DNA of 64,000 nt from Haemophilus parahaemolyticus (GTDB taxonomy: Bacteria > Pseudomonadota > Gammaproteobacteria > Enterobacterales > Pasteurellaceae): NCBI RefSeq assembly GCF_002015035.1, contig NZ_MUXY01000017.1:1-64000 (forward strand), written 5' to 3'. The position numbers and the translations under genes are program-made. Of the stretch, positions 63,941 to 64,000 are shown piece after piece (within the stretch, counting starts at the first letter, position 1; the number at the start of each line of letters is the position of its first letter). The notes under the pieces are model-generated. The model worked only from the letters and a program-made list of their open reading frames with translations, was not told where the DNA came from and did not search any database.

Positions 63941-64000
63941 GAGATTTGATTACGATGTTTGAAATTCTTATGAGGTTGATTTCACTTCTGCCAAATCTCC

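Overview
The window looks like chromosome of a Pasteurellaceae species. Proteins throughout are of the gammaproteobacterial/Pasteurellaceae kind. Uptake signal sequences with the core ACAAGCGGT (the Actinobacillus pleuropneumoniae/Mannheimia type, not the Haemophilus AAGTGCGGT type) occur repeatedly, often as inverted pairs that double as terminators. I do not claim a species.

Layout. Positions 1-4190 are an AT-rich accessory stretch: an orphan FtsK-gamma-like protein, an unknown protein, a Sir2-family gene with two lesions, an intact 5'(3')-deoxyribonucleotidase, a frameshifted GIY-YIG (LEM-3-like) gene, and a gene with an amber stop that reads like a degenerate FtsZ. Positions 4200-9440 (minus strand) carry leuC-leuD and ilvG-ilvM-lpxK, with ilvG broken by one missing base. 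Positions 9640-13700 hold nrfABCD (formate-dependent nitrite reduction) behind an FNR-like box. Then follow pyrG, trpE-trpG-trpD behind a TrpR-type operator, ogt and a FadL-family porin. Positions 21130-27650 hold the complete isc operon (iscR-S-U-A, hscB, a DUF2625 gene, hscA, fdx, iscX) behind an IscR-type palindrome.

Positions 27800-36900 (minus strand) hold a tRNA with anticodon CAU (probably Ile2), pgeF/yfiH, ridA, rsmA, surA, hldE, der and plsB. Positions 36970-42790 hold lexA with an SOS box, mutH, nagZ, rlmC, eno and a DUF2251 gene. Positions 43147-52964 encode a giant trimeric autotransporter adhesin of about 3,270 residues whose passenger is cut from its YadA anchor by a frameshift exactly at a repeat boundary. 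The rest holds uraA, an LgtF/WaaE-like LPS glycosyltransferase, a small lipoprotein, pntAB, trmJ, glgP and glgA.

Themes: anaerobic respiration (nrf, isc), branched-chain and aromatic amino acid synthesis, envelope and LPS assembly (lpxK, hldE, surA, plsB, glycosyltransferase), DNA repair (lexA, mutH, ogt) and glycogen metabolism. Four genes carry single-base frameshifts in or next to short homopolymers (Sir2, GIY-YIG, ilvG, adhesin). This could be real decay or switching, or consensus error, and should be settled first. Several families of small intergenic hairpin repeats are scattered through the window.
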